Positions 44,490 through 54,292 of a stretch of 64,000 nt of DNA are shown here, one piece after another; within the stretch, counting starts at the first letter, position 1, and each line of letters opens with the position of its first letter. Both the position numbers and the translations under genes were made by a program. The stretch comes from CALMKX01 sp036274895 (GTDB taxonomy: Bacteria > Acidobacteriota > Thermoanaerobaculia > Multivoradales > SZUA-115): NCBI GenBank assembly GCA_036274895.1, contig DASUEU010000058.1, positions 62,001 to 126,000 on the forward strand. Direction: 5' to 3'. Below the pieces are notes generated by a model, which searched no databases, had not been told where the DNA came from, and saw only the letters and a program-made list of their open reading frames with translations.

Positions 44490-46478
44490 ATGAAGCAGCG
44501 ACAACGCCGACTCGCCGCCTTCACGCTCCGGCTTTTCCTGCTCGTCCTCGGCTCGGCCGGCGTCGTGGCCGCCCAAGAGCTGATACCCATCGGGGTCAAC
44601 GTCCCGGTTCCGGGGCAAGCCTCCGCGGCCTCGCTCGACGGCGAGGCCGTGCTGTTCGTCGGGCAAGTGCAAGTCCAGGCCTCGCCACCCCTCCACGAGT
44701 TGACGGGCCGCCTGTTCACCGCGGCGGGAGCCCCGGCTGGGGGAGAGGTCGTCCTGGTCTCCGGCCCGGCAGCCTTCAGCCACACCCTCGCCACCGCTTC
44801 TGACGGCAGCTTCCTGTTGATCTGGGGCGAGAGTACCCCTTTGGGGGGCCTGCTCCACCTCTTCAGCCGATCCTATGGCCCCGGCCTCGTCCCTCTCGGA
44901 GCGGTCCGGGATCTCGGCATCGAGGCGATCGCCGGCCTGCGAGGTGAATCGCCGGCCCTGGCCTGCGGCGCCGACCAGTGCGTGCTGGCCTGGTGCGGCT
45001 TCGCTGGCGGCGTCCTCGAGGCGCGCTACCAGCGCCTCGCCCCGGACGGCACACCCCAGGGAAGCACCCACCTGGCCGGTGTGCTGCACTCCAGCTTCAA
45101 TGGACCGGTGTCCGTCGCCCTCGCCGACGACGGCAGCCTGGCCGTGGCCTGGACCGAGGTCACCACGGGTCCTTTCGCCACCACCTTCGGCGCGCCCTTC
45201 CTGGCTCTCTTCGACCCGGCGGACGACCTGCGCTCGACACAGGCTCTGGAGCCGTCCCGACTGCTCAGCCCAAGGTCCATCGGCCTGGCCTGGGCTCCGG
45301 CCGGTGAGGTCCTGGTGGCCCTCGACGAGAACGTCGGGCACCCCCTCCTGCCGGTCTCCAGGGTCAAGGTGCAGCGTTTCGACGGCCAAGGCATGCCCCT
45401 CGCGCCGGCGACGGTGGTCGACGACGGCAGCGGCTTCGAGCCCGCTCTACTGTGGTCCCCCGACCTCGAGCGCTTCGTGCTCGCCTGGTGGTCCGCACCT
45501 TGCTGCTCCCCCCAGGGTCGGACCGCCGTGGTGACCCGCCTGCTCGACGCCACGGGCACGCCCACGGGCGTACCGCTGGAGGTCAGCCGCAACGTCAACC
45601 GAGAACCCTCCTTCCAGGTCAGCCGGCCGATGCTGGTGGACCTGGGCGGGGGCGAGATCTTCGCCGCTTGGCAAGTGGACGCGGCTCCGGGCGGCCCCTT
45701 CTTCGCCCAGCGGCTTTCGGCGACCTCGCCCTGTCTCGGCTTTCCCCCTACGCCCTGCATCTCCGCCGGACCGGACGACCGCTTCCTTCTCTTCGTCAAC
45801 GTTCGCACCCCAGGCGGTGGGCAAATCCTGGCGCCGTCGTCCCGTCTGACGCCGGACAGCGTGGCCTTTACCTTCACCTCTCCCGACGTCCCCGAGGTCT
45901 TCGCCAAGATGATCGACGGCACGGGCTTGAACGACCAGTTCTGGACCTTCTACGGCTCGCTGACCGACCAGGAGTTCTCCCTCGTGGTGATCGACCGGGC
46001 CGCCCGGCTGACGCGGGGGTATCACAACCCGCCGGGACGGCTGGCCAGCTTCGGCGACACCTCGGCCTTCCCGGCCATGGCTCCGCCGCCGAGCGGGGAG
46101 CTGCTGCCGCTCGCCCTCGCGCCACCAGCGGCGGCCGCGGCCCCCTGTCCGCCGGTCGCCGGCCTGCTCTGCCTCCTCGACGGCCAGTTCTACGTCGAGG
46201 TGGAGTGGACCGACTTCCAGGGCGGCAGCGGCGACGGCCAACCGGTTCCGGCCACGGCGAACGGCGGCTACTTCACCTTCTTCTCGCCGGACAACGTCGA
46301 GATCGCGGTCAAGCTCCTCGACGGCCGCGCCGTCAACGGCCATTTCTGGGTCTTCTACGCCTCTCTGACCAGCGTGCCGTTCACCCTGCGGATCAAGGAT
46401 GCGGGAGGCAACGTCGTCGCCGAGTACACCAACCCCTCCGGCAACATGGCGAGCGTCGCTGATGTCGAGGCGTTCTGA
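44490..46478 (+). CDS. Secreted protein with two C-terminal repeat modules (paralogue 2)
   Basis: A 662-residue exported protein, tandem to and same layout as its upstream neighbour: signal peptide (LFLLVLGSAGVVAAQE), a beta-propeller-like region with repeats, then two FWVFYASLT/FWTFYGSLT modules with DRAARLTRGYHNPPGRLAS and IKDAGGNVVAEYTNPSGNM. N-terminal regions have diverged while the final modules are nearly identical, suggesting gene conversion or recent duplication. Only 24 nt separates the two genes. Likely extracellular; ligand unknown. Confidence 0.8.
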   Translation: MKQRQRRLAAFTLRLFLLVLGSAGVVAAQELIPIGVNVPVPGQASAASLDGEAVLFVGQVQVQASPPLHELTGRLFTAAGAPAGGEVVLVSGPAAFSHTLATASDGSFLLIWGESTPLGGLLHLFSRSYGPGLVPLGAVRDLGIEAIAGLRGESPALACGADQCVLAWCGFAGGVLEARYQRLAPDGTPQGSTHLAGVLHSSFNGPVSVALADDGSLAVAWTEVTTGPFATTFGAPFLALFDPADDLRSTQALEPSRLLSPRSIGLAWAPAGEVLVALDENVGHPLLPVSRVKVQRFDGQGMPLAPATVVDDGSGFEPALLWSPDLERFVLAWWSAPCCSPQGRTAVVTRLLDATGTPTGVPLEVSRNVNREPSFQVSRPMLVDLGGGEIFAAWQVDAAPGGPFFAQRLSATSPCLGFPPTPCISAGPDDRFLLFVNVRTPGGGQILAPSSRLTPDSVAFTFTSPDVPEVFAKMIDGTGLNDQFWTFYGSLTDQEFSLVVIDRAARLTRGYHNPPGRLASFGDTSAFPAMAPPPSGELLPLALAPPAAAAAPCPPVAGLLCLLDGQFYVEVEWTDFQGGSGDGQPVPATANGGYFTFFSPDNVEIAVKLLDGRAVNGHFWVFYASLTSVPFTLRIKDAGGNVVAEYTNPSGNMASVADVEAF

Positions 46479-46522
46479 CAGAGCTTCTGCTAGTCTCTGC
46501 GTCGAGGATCATCCGTCGCTCC

Positions 46523-48136
46523 ATGTTTCAAGCTTCGCTCGACCTCGGAACGCGAGAGGACTCAGTGGAGGCCGAGACGCAGGTAGCTGATCTCGAGGGC
46601 CGCCAGCTCGCTCTGCTCAACGAGATCGCTCGCATCGCCAGCGAAGATATCGAGCTGCAGCCGATGCTCCAGCGCATCACCGACGCCCTCGCCGTGAGGT
46701 TCGGCTGGGAGCTGGTGGCGCTCATCCGCATCGACGGCGAACGCAGCGAGTTCGTCTGCGAAGCCTTGACCACCACGCTCGAGACCCAGGTGCGACCCGG
46801 CTACCGCCGCGCTCTGGGCAGCGGCGTGGTGGGCCGGGTGGCCTCGACCGGTCAAGCGATCCTGCTCGACGACGTGCGCGAGGCCGACTTCTACGTCGAC
46901 ACCCTGCCCGATTGCCGTTCCGAGCTCTGCCTGCCGATCAAGCACCGTGGCGAGGTGGTGGCCCTGCTCAACCTGGAGAGCCCACGCCTCGCCGCTTTCG
47001 CCGGCCAGCTCCCCATGCTCGAGACGGTGGCGGAGCAGGTAGCCGGAGTGATCGCCAGCGCCCGCCTCTATGAGGAGGCCCGGCGCCGCACCCGGGACCT
47101 CGAGATCCTCTCCGAGGTCTACCGCCGCGCCCTCGAGGGCTCGGAGCTGACTCGCACCCTCGATGCCATCGCGCGGGAGATCCGCAACCGCCTGGGCTTC
47201 GACTTCGTTTCGATCGGGGTGCTCTCCGAGGACGGCTCCAGCCTCGACCTCCAGGGCTGGGCGGCGAAGACCTCCCTGCCGCTGGCCCACGGTTATCTGT
47301 GGCCCGTGGACAAGGGGATCCTGGGGCGCGCCCTTCGGGACCGCAAGCCCCAGCTCGTCTTCGACGTCGACCGCGACCCCGACTACGTGCCCTTCGTGCA
47401 GGGCGTCAAGGGCGAGTTGGCGGTGCCCATCCTGTTTCGTGACAACGCAGTGGGCTCGCTCAACGTCGAGACCGCCCGGCCCGAGGAGCTGTCGCAGGAC
47501 AACGTGCGGCTGCTGGCGATGCTCGCCGACCAGATCGCCGGCGCCCTCCACCTGGCCCTGGTCAACCGCCGCCTGGAGGAGGCCAACCAGCGCTTGGTGC
47601 AAACCAACGAAGCCCTCTCGCACCTCTCCCTGATGGACGCTTTGACCGGGGTGAGCAACCGGCGCCATTTCGAGCAGGCCCTCGACCTCGAGTGGCGGCG
47701 GGCCTACCGCGAGCGTCGCCCGCTGGCCCTCGCGATGGTCGACATCGACCACTTCAAGGCCTTCAACGACGCCTACGGACACCAGGCGGGCGACGACTCC
47801 CTGCGCCGGGTCGCTCAGGTGCTGAGCAACACCATCCAGCGCGCCGGCGACCTGGTCTCGCGCTACGGCGGCGAGGAGTTCGCCGTCATCCTCCCCGGCC
47901 TCGATGCCGGGGTGGCCGCCAACCTCTGCGAGCAGCTGCGCGCCCGGGTCGAGCAGCTCGGCATCCCCCACGGCTCGAGCACCACCGCCCCGCAGCTGAC
48001 CATCAGCGCCGGCGTGGCCGGGCTGGTGCCCCAGCCCGGCCAGTCCTCACGCAACCTGGTCGCCAAGGCCGACAACGCCCTCTACCTGGCCAAGAGCTAT
48101 GGCCGCAACCGCGTGGTGAGGGCGCCCGACGACTAG
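46523..48136 (+). CDS. GAF-GAF-GGDEF diguanylate cyclase
   Basis: A 537-residue cytoplasmic signalling enzyme. Two GAF domains (about 35-180 and 190-340; the first has SGVVGRVASTGQAILLDDV, the second VDKGILGRALRDRKPQ) precede a GGDEF domain. The active site is RYGGEEF (near 446), with the substrate segment DIDHFKAFNDAYGHQAGD. An RxxD inhibitory site (RAGD) lies five residues before GGEEF, so product feedback inhibition is expected. It makes cyclic di-GMP in response to GAF ligands. Its 3' end overlaps the convergent MHYT gene by 4 nt. Confidence 0.93.
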   Translation: MFQASLDLGTREDSVEAETQVADLEGRQLALLNEIARIASEDIELQPMLQRITDALAVRFGWELVALIRIDGERSEFVCEALTTTLETQVRPGYRRALGSGVVGRVASTGQAILLDDVREADFYVDTLPDCRSELCLPIKHRGEVVALLNLESPRLAAFAGQLPMLETVAEQVAGVIASARLYEEARRRTRDLEILSEVYRRALEGSELTRTLDAIAREIRNRLGFDFVSIGVLSEDGSSLDLQGWAAKTSLPLAHGYLWPVDKGILGRALRDRKPQLVFDVDRDPDYVPFVQGVKGELAVPILFRDNAVGSLNVETARPEELSQDNVRLLAMLADQIAGALHLALVNRRLEEANQRLVQTNEALSHLSLMDALTGVSNRRHFEQALDLEWRRAYRERRPLALAMVDIDHFKAFNDAYGHQAGDDSLRRVAQVLSNTIQRAGDLVSRYGGEEFAVILPGLDAGVAANLCEQLRARVEQLGIPHGSSTTAPQLTISAGVAGLVPQPGQSSRNLVAKADNALYLAKSYGRNRVVRAPDD

Positions 48137-48873
48137 GCGGTGCGCTGGATGCGCGCGGCACGGCTGCTGCCCACCGCCAGCCAGGAGCCGGAGAGGATCA
48201 CGATCGTCACCAGGAAGATGATGTAGGCCAGGATCTCGGGGGAGAGCCCAGAGGCCTTGGGCACCGCCAGCGTGGGGTCGTGCTTCATGGTCGCTGCCAC
48301 CATGCCGGTGTAGTGCATGCCGCACACCGCGATGCCCATAACCAGGGCGCTGGCGATCATGTGCCACATCTTGACGGCGTGAAAGACCAGCCAGAGGGCG
48401 GCGATCGAGGCCACCACGGCGATGGCCACCGAGATCGAGACCAGGGCCGTGTCGTAGGTCAGGGTCCCCTGCATGCGCATCGCCGCCATGCCGGTGTAGT
48501 GCATGCTGGCGACGCCCGCACCCATCACCGTGCCACCCAGCACCAGACGGCCCGGCTGCTTCGGGCCCTGGCCCACCACGTAGAGACCGAAGCCCGTCAC
48601 CAGCACGGCGACGATCAGGGAAGCGAGGGTGAGGGGAATGTCGTACTCGACCGGCATCCCCATCTTGTACGCCAGCATGCCGATGAAGTGCATCGACCAG
48701 ATGGCGCCCCCGCCCATCGCCAGGGCACCGGCGACCAAGGAGCGCCACTTCTCGCTTCCCATCGCTCCGGCCTCCTGGCGCAACAGCCGCAACGCCGTGA
48801 ACGCTCCGAGCACCGAAGTGACGTAGGAGAGAGCGACCAGCAGATAGTCGTAGTGGGCTTCGACGTGTTCCAT
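48133..48873 (-). CDS. MHYT-domain membrane sensor protein
   Basis: A 246-residue membrane protein with seven TM helices and three MHYT motifs: SMHFIGM (near 60), SMHYTGM (near 123) and GMHYTGM (near 185). His and Met at the outer face are thought to bind a metal and sense O2, CO or NO. Unlike many MHYT proteins, it has no attached GGDEF, EAL or kinase domain; the converging GGDEF gene next door, or the CheX/CheY/kinase run, may supply output. Family call is secure, partner is inference. Confidence 0.9.
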   Translation of the reverse strand: MEHVEAHYDYLLVALSYVTSVLGAFTALRLLRQEAGAMGSEKWRSLVAGALAMGGGAIWSMHFIGMLAYKMGMPVEYDIPLTLASLIVAVLVTGFGLYVVGQGPKQPGRLVLGGTVMGAGVASMHYTGMAAMRMQGTLTYDTALVSISVAIAVVASIAALWLVFHAVKMWHMIASALVMGIAVCGMHYTGMVAATMKHDPTLAVPKASGLSPEILAYIIFLVTIVILSGSWLAVGSSRAARIQRTA

Positions 48874-48904
48874 GTACCCTCCTCGGCCGATCGGCCGATG
48901 TCCA

Positions 48905-49390
48905 TCAGCTTGCAGATGCCGAGCGATCGCCGGCGGCGCTCGGCAACCTCTCGAGACAGATCAGCAGATAGCTCCGGAATCCCCGCCAAAGGATGGGGAT
49001 CACGAAGGTCTTCAAGTGACGCGGAAAGGAGATCTTGTCCGGCCTGCCCCACAGCACCACCGGCACCGAGATCAGGAACTCCGCACCGAAGTATTGCCGG
49101 GCGTTGCCGGCGATGGTGTTGGCGACCTCGCCCACCAAATCGGCCAGGCTCTCGAAGCTGGTGTCGTGCTCACCGAGCACTCGCAGCAGCTCGGACAGCT
49201 GGTCGGCGCTGGAAGTGAAGTACACCGCGCCTCGATGGCGGCCGGAGATACCGATCACCCCGGTGAAGTCCAGGGTGACCGACTCCTCGCCCCGCAGGTA
49301 AGGCGTCTCGACCTCGGCGGCCTGGCGCGAAACGCGCTCGAAGTAACGGATCACTCCGTCGATGAAGACCTTGATTTCTTCGTCGGTCAT
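48905..49390 (-). CDS. cheX: CheX-like CheY-P phosphatase
   Basis: A 161-residue CheX/CheC-type protein. The catalytic pair Glu-x2-Asn is seen in DLVGEVANTIAGNARQYFG (E88, N91). The first beta sheet (VTLDFTGVIGISGRHRGAVYF) fits the CheX fold. It would dephosphorylate the adjacent CheY-like regulator, whose stop overlaps its start by 4 nt. Confidence 0.88.
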   Translation of the reverse strand: MTDEEIKVFIDGVIRYFERVSRQAAEVETPYLRGEESVTLDFTGVIGISGRHRGAVYFTSSADQLSELLRVLGEHDTSFESLADLVGEVANTIAGNARQYFGAEFLISVPVVLWGRPDKISFPRHLKTFVIPILWRGFRSYLLICLERLPSAAGDRSASAS

Positions 49391-49752
49391 GGTGTCGATC
49401 CCAGCAGGTTGTCGAGCGCCTTGTTGATGTCCTCGACCGAGAACGGCTTGGTGACGTATTCGTTGGCTCCGCGCTCCACCGCCTCGATGGCCGTGGCGGC
49501 ATCGCCCAGGGCCGAGATCACCATCAGATGGGTGTCGGGCTTGATCGCCATCATCTCGGTGATGCAGGTCAGGCCGTCCATCTCCGGCATGGTGATGTCC
49601 ATGGTGACGAAGTCAGGCAGGTGCTGGCGAAACAGCTCCAGGGCCTCCCGGCCGTTCGCCGCTTGATAGATCTTGTGGATCCGATCCGAGATGATGTGGC
49701 GCTCGATGGTCCGGCGAACAATGCTCGAGTCATCAACGATCAACAGCTTCAC
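49387..49752 (-). CDS. CheY-like single-domain response regulator
   Basis: A 121-residue receiver domain with acidic pocket DD (residues 7-8), phospho-acceptor D52 in FVTMDITMPEMDGL, Ser/Thr in VISALGD (near 80) and the conserved Lys in YVTKPF. There is no output domain. It is 20 nt downstream of the CheA-like kinase gene and overlaps cheX by 4 nt; the likely phosphate path is kinase HPt to this protein, with CheX removing the phosphate. Confidence 0.93.
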   Translation of the reverse strand: MKLLIVDDSSIVRRTIERHIISDRIHKIYQAANGREALELFRQHLPDFVTMDITMPEMDGLTCITEMMAIKPDTHLMVISALGDAATAIEAVERGANEYVTKPFSVEDINKALDNLLGSTP

Positions 49753-49772
49753 TCTGGTCTCCTCACTCGGCC

Positions 49773-52454
49773 TCAGCCCGCCACCGGCAGGACGATGTGG
49801 AACTCACAGAACTGACCCGGCCGGTGCCGCATCTGGATCTTGCCGCCCAGCTCGGTCAGTGACTCCTTCACCGTGTTGAGACCGTAGCCCCGACCGGCGT
49901 CGCCGGTAGCCTGGCTCATGGTGGTGAATCCTGGATGGAAGACCATCTCCTCTAGCGCGCCGGGCCTCCAGCGGTTCTGCGCGCGATCGACGAGACGATC
50001 GAAAAGCTCGGGATCCGTCTTGGCCATCTCACGGACGCGCTCGGCGACGCGCTGGTAGTCGAGGCCACGTCCGTCGTCGCGCAGCATCACCTCGAGATGG
50101 CCGTTGTGCCGTTGCAGGCTCACCTCGATTATGCCGCTCCGGGGCTTGCCCGCCGCCGCCCGGTCGAGGGGCGGCTCGATGCCGTGCGCGATCGAGTTGC
50201 GCACCAGCTGGGCGAGCACGTCCTGCAGCGGCTTGCGCAACCGCATCGGCACGTCCAGCGGGTCGGTGGCGCGGAAGACCAGGGCGGCCTCTTTGCCGGC
50301 CCTTTCCGCCAGGTCGCCAACGAAGCGCTCGAGCTGGGCCTTGAGCGCTCCCGCCCCCTCCTCGCCGCCGGTGGCGGCGAAGGTGTGCTGGATCGCCGCG
50401 AAGCGCTCGATCACCTCGCGGATCTCGGTGAGGCTCTCCGACAGCCGCGACAGCTCGAGCACCACCGGCACGAAGTCGTTGCCGTCGAGGCTCCGGCGGG
50501 CGCGCAGGTCGGAGAGCTTGTCCTCGAAGCGGTGGGCAGCCGCGGCGTAGTAGTCGATGCGCAGCAGCGCGGCCGTGCCCTTGATGCCGTGGACGCGCCG
50601 GTAGATCTGATCGATGAGCCGCTGGTAGAAGGCGTTGCGCTCGCCCGCCGAGAGGTTGTCGGCCTTTGCTTCCTTGAGCAGCTCGTTGATCTGCGCGAGC
50701 TCGCCCTGGGCGCCTTCGACGAACTCGCGCAGGAGCTGGGGATCGACGTGCATCACCGAGAGCAGCAGCTCGGCCTGGCGCTCGAGGCGCTCCTGGGATT
50801 GCTTGAGCTGCACGGCGAGCTGGATGCGAGCGGTGACGTCGGTCACCGTCACCATCGCCGAGACGATGGCACCGCCCTCACGAATTCGGTCGAAGGTGAA
50901 GGACAGGTACTTGTGCCGCAGGGCCCCGCCGCCGGCGGCGAAAGCCGTCTCGACCTCTCGCAGCGGGTTGATCTTGGCGATCACCGAGTCGTTCTTGCTC
51001 GGGTTGAACAGCAGGCGGAGGAAGCGTTCCGTCAGCTCGAAGGTCCTCTCGGGCAGGCTGGTTCGCAGCAGATCCGGCAGCCGCTTGCCCGTCAGGTCCG
51101 CCCTGCCGAGGATGCCTTCCAGAGCCGCGGAGTACTTCGGCCCGAGGCGCAGCTCTGGATCGAGAAGGAAGAGACCCTCGCGCACGGTGCCCATGATGGT
51201 GTCGGTCACCGTGAGGTTGTGCTCCAGCTGGGCGTTGGCCTGCTCGAGGCTCTCGGTCTTGGCGCGCATCTGCCCGACCATCGAGTTGAACGAGTCGGCC
51301 AGCTCGCCGATCTCGTCCCGGCCGGGCACCTCGACGGCGAGCCCGAGGTCACCTTCGCGCACCAGGTTGGACGCCTCGGCCAGCGTGGTCACGGGACGGA
51401 TCCAGGCGCGCGACAGGAACAGGTAGAGGGGCAGGAGCACTGCCACCAGGATGCCCGAGAGCAGGGTCACCAGGGAGCGCGAGAGCTGCGCGGCGGCCCG
51501 CTCGAGGCTCGAGCGGGACGACACCAGGGCGAGCCTCCAGGTCGAGCCCGGCACCGGGAAGAGGAAAGCTTCGGACTCCTCACCGGTGACGAAGTCGCGA
51601 GCGACGGACACGGTCTCGAGCGCCGGCTCGCTGCCAGCGGCGGCAAGCCGGCCAAGGCTCTCGGCGATCGGCCGGAAGTCCGCCTGACGGGTGGCCAGTT
51701 GGCCGGCCGAGGCGATGGCCCCGGCGGCTGCGGGCTGCTTCGGCGCCGCGCTCTTTGCCGGCTCCGAAGAGAGGAAGCGTCCCTGACCATCGACCAGGAA
51801 GGCGTAGCCGCCGGCCGCCTCCTGCCAGCCCTCGGCCAGGGCGGCGAGGGCGGAGAGGCGCAGGTCGACGGTGGCGATCCCCAGCACGGCGTCCGAGCGA
51901 TAGGCTGCCACGGCGCCGGTCACTACGGGCTCGCCGCCGTCGGGGCGACGGTGCGCGTCGCTCCACACCACACTGCCGGGAGGCAGCTGCCGCAGCCGCT
52001 CCAGGAGCTCGGCGTCCGGCCCGGCATCGGCGGGAACGGGCAGGGGCTGGTAGCGTGCGGCCACCACCCCGGGGTCGCCGGCCGACCGGAACAGCGCAGA
52101 GAGAACGGCGTCCGCCCCGGCATCCTGGGCCAAGTCCGGGGCGGTCGCGGCGATCGAGCGAGCCACGGCCGCAGCCTCGGCGGTGCGCCGGCGCACCTGC
52201 TCAACGGCCTGGTTGCCCGCCCCCACCACCTTGAGGCGGGACTCGGCCACCACCAGGCTCTTGCCGTAAGTGTTCATGACCAGCACGATGCCGAGCAGAA
52301 TCAGGCCGAAGAGCAAGGCCAGGGCCAGGACACCCTGACCGGCGAGGCCGAAGCCGAGGCGGCGGGAGCGCCCCGCCGACCGGCCGAGGCCGCTGCCTTC
52401 GGTGGACACCGAGGGCACGGGCGTTGCTTGAAGTTCCGAGGGTTGTGATTCCAC
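49773..52454 (-). CDS. Membrane CheA-like histidine kinase without CheW-binding domain
   Basis: An 893-residue sensor kinase. GTG start at 52454 is preceded by AGGAGGA. Two TM helices (about 40-60 and 330-350) enclose a periplasmic Cache-like domain; HAMP (about 355-405), a PAS-like domain, then an HPt helix with RVHGIKGTAALL (His near 620), an N-box LVRNSIAHGIE (near 755), G-box LRDDGRGLDY and GRGYGLNTVKE follow. The chain ends after the ATPase domain, so no CheW-like P5 regulatory domain. Transfer to the adjacent CheY is likely; ligand unknown. Confidence 0.88.
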   Translation of the reverse strand: MESQPSELQATPVPSVSTEGSGLGRSAGRSRRLGFGLAGQGVLALALLFGLILLGIVLVMNTYGKSLVVAESRLKVVGAGNQAVEQVRRRTAEAAAVARSIAATAPDLAQDAGADAVLSALFRSAGDPGVVAARYQPLPVPADAGPDAELLERLRQLPPGSVVWSDAHRRPDGGEPVVTGAVAAYRSDAVLGIATVDLRLSALAALAEGWQEAAGGYAFLVDGQGRFLSSEPAKSAAPKQPAAAGAIASAGQLATRQADFRPIAESLGRLAAAGSEPALETVSVARDFVTGEESEAFLFPVPGSTWRLALVSSRSSLERAAAQLSRSLVTLLSGILVAVLLPLYLFLSRAWIRPVTTLAEASNLVREGDLGLAVEVPGRDEIGELADSFNSMVGQMRAKTESLEQANAQLEHNLTVTDTIMGTVREGLFLLDPELRLGPKYSAALEGILGRADLTGKRLPDLLRTSLPERTFELTERFLRLLFNPSKNDSVIAKINPLREVETAFAAGGGALRHKYLSFTFDRIREGGAIVSAMVTVTDVTARIQLAVQLKQSQERLERQAELLLSVMHVDPQLLREFVEGAQGELAQINELLKEAKADNLSAGERNAFYQRLIDQIYRRVHGIKGTAALLRIDYYAAAAHRFEDKLSDLRARRSLDGNDFVPVVLELSRLSESLTEIREVIERFAAIQHTFAATGGEEGAGALKAQLERFVGDLAERAGKEAALVFRATDPLDVPMRLRKPLQDVLAQLVRNSIAHGIEPPLDRAAAGKPRSGIIEVSLQRHNGHLEVMLRDDGRGLDYQRVAERVREMAKTDPELFDRLVDRAQNRWRPGALEEMVFHPGFTTMSQATGDAGRGYGLNTVKESLTELGGKIQMRHRPGQFCEFHIVLPVAG

Positions 52455-52615
52455 GAAGAGTCCTCCTTCCCCCACCAAAGCTAGAAACACAGCGTCCGCG
52501 GCACGACGAGTCTTCGCGCTCGCTCAACTGTCGGATCATATTTTCTGAAAGACCTTACGGCCAGCATTACGTGCCCGGCCCATCGACGCCGGCACTTCAA
52601 GTAGACTTTGTCCCA

Positions 52616-54292
52616 GTGACCGCAACGCTCGGCAAGCTCAGTCGCTTCGACCTTCTAGAGCAGATCGCCGCCAGCCCCTTCGCGCTGGTCTACCGCGCGC
52701 GTGACCCGGAGACCGCCTCTTGGGTGGCGGTCAAAGTCTGCGTGGTGGCCGATCAGGCTCTGCGCAAGCGCTTCCTCTCAGCGGCGGAGCGCGCCGCCAC
52801 TCTCTCGCATCCCCACATCGCCCGCATCCTCGAGTTCGGCTCGGGGGGCGGCCGGCCCTACCTGGTCGAGGAGTTCCTGAGCGGCCCGGACCTGCGGCAG
52901 CTGGTGCCCAACCTGCGGGCCTCCCCCGGCGCCCGCGAGCTGGCGATCCTGGTGCAGATCGCTCGCGCTCTGCAGTACGCCCATCGCCAGGGCGTGGCAC
53001 ACCAGGACCTCAAGCCCGCCACCGTCCACCTGGAGGCACACGACGAGGTCAAGCTGGTGGACTTCGGCATCGCCCGGCTGGCGACGGCGGTGATCTCGCT
53101 TTACGCTCCGGAGCAGCCCCCCGCCACCTCCGGCTATCTGGCCCCGGAGCAGGCCCTCGGGCTGCCGGCCGATGAGCGCACGGACCTGTTCTGCTTCGGT
53201 GCCCTGGCCTGGGAGCTGCTGGCCAGACGCTCTCCCTTCGCCGGCGCGACCACGGCCGAGCTGGCCAGGGAGACCCTGCAAGCGGCCGAGGTGGCGCCGC
53301 TGTCCACCCTCTGGCCGGCTTGTCCGGCCGAGCTGGAGGCCCTGGTCGCCCGCTGCCTGGCCAAGAGCCCCGGCGAGCGCTACGCGGGCTTCGACGACCT
53401 GCTCCTCGACCTGATACCGATCCTCGAGGCCGTGCGGATCCCGGGCTGGCTCGCCCAGCGCAGCCTCGAGGACTCCGATACCGAGGCCCTGAATCCCGTG
53501 TCGTCCCTCGACGACACGGTGGCGATCCCCCTGGCGCAGATCGCCGCCCTGACCAGCGGCGATCCCGGCGAGGCGACCCTGGCCGACCGCCTCGCCACGG
53601 CGGTGCTGCCCTCTCCCGCGCCGCCGTCGCCCCTGACCGGCGTGACCATGCCCCTGCCGACCGAGGAGCTGCCGGCGAGCGCAAGAGCGCAGGCCGCGCC
53701 AGTCGATCCTGCGCCCACCGCCCAGGCGGCAGCTGCCGTCGCGCCATCCCGTCCGATGGCACCGCCTCCGGAGCCCACGCGTCCGGAGATGGTGCGCCCG
53801 GCCCTGGCGGCGCGAGGGGCGCCAGCGGGGGCGCCGGGGCCCGCACCCACGCGGTCCCGCAAGGGGCTGAAGCTGGCCCTGGCGTCAGCCGCCGCCCTGG
53901 CCGTGATGCTCTTGGGCGTGCTGGCGGTAATCCAGGCCCGAGACCAGGCGCCGCCGACCCTGCCCGCCCCGGCAACGCCGCCCGTTCCGGCCGCCACGCC
54001 GGCGCGGGTGGTGCCGACCTACCCGGCACGCTTCGACGCCGCGCCGTGGGCCGAGCTGATCTCTCTGACCGACGCCGGCGGCAAGGCCCTGGCCCTGCCC
54101 GCCGAGCGCCACACGCCGGTCGCCCTGTTCCTGCCCGCGGGCCGCTACACCGGCCTGCTGCGCCATCCTGGATCCGCCACCCCCCTGCCCTGCCAGCTCG
54201 AGGTCAAGGCCCTGGGGCCCAACGAGTGCCAGGTGGAAGCCCGGCGGGTGGACGTGGACGAGTACTTCCAGCGTGCCGGGTGGTGGCGATGA
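52616..54292 (+). CDS. Ser/Thr protein kinase-like protein, divergent active site, with TM anchor
   Basis: A 558-residue protein (GTG at 52616; earlier starts possible). The kinase domain (about 8-285) keeps VAIK-type Lys in WVAVKVC, the catalytic Asp in VAHQDLKPATVHL, and LVDFGIARL. But the Gly-rich loop is IAASPFALVYR with no Gly, the HRD Arg is Gln and the Mg-binding Asn after DLKP is Thr. Activity is doubtful. A Pro/Ala-rich linker leads to one TM (about 420-440) and an exported domain of about 95 residues. The stop overlaps the next start by 4 nt. Confidence 0.8.
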   Translation: MTATLGKLSRFDLLEQIAASPFALVYRARDPETASWVAVKVCVVADQALRKRFLSAAERAATLSHPHIARILEFGSGGGRPYLVEEFLSGPDLRQLVPNLRASPGARELAILVQIARALQYAHRQGVAHQDLKPATVHLEAHDEVKLVDFGIARLATAVISLYAPEQPPATSGYLAPEQALGLPADERTDLFCFGALAWELLARRSPFAGATTAELARETLQAAEVAPLSTLWPACPAELEALVARCLAKSPGERYAGFDDLLLDLIPILEAVRIPGWLAQRSLEDSDTEALNPVSSLDDTVAIPLAQIAALTSGDPGEATLADRLATAVLPSPAPPSPLTGVTMPLPTEELPASARAQAAPVDPAPTAQAAAAVAPSRPMAPPPEPTRPEMVRPALAARGAPAGAPGPAPTRSRKGLKLALASAAALAVMLLGVLAVIQARDQAPPTLPAPATPPVPAATPARVVPTYPARFDAAPWAELISLTDAGGKALALPAERHTPVALFLPAGRYTGLLRHPGSATPLPCQLEVKALGPNECQVEARRVDVDEYFQRAGWWR

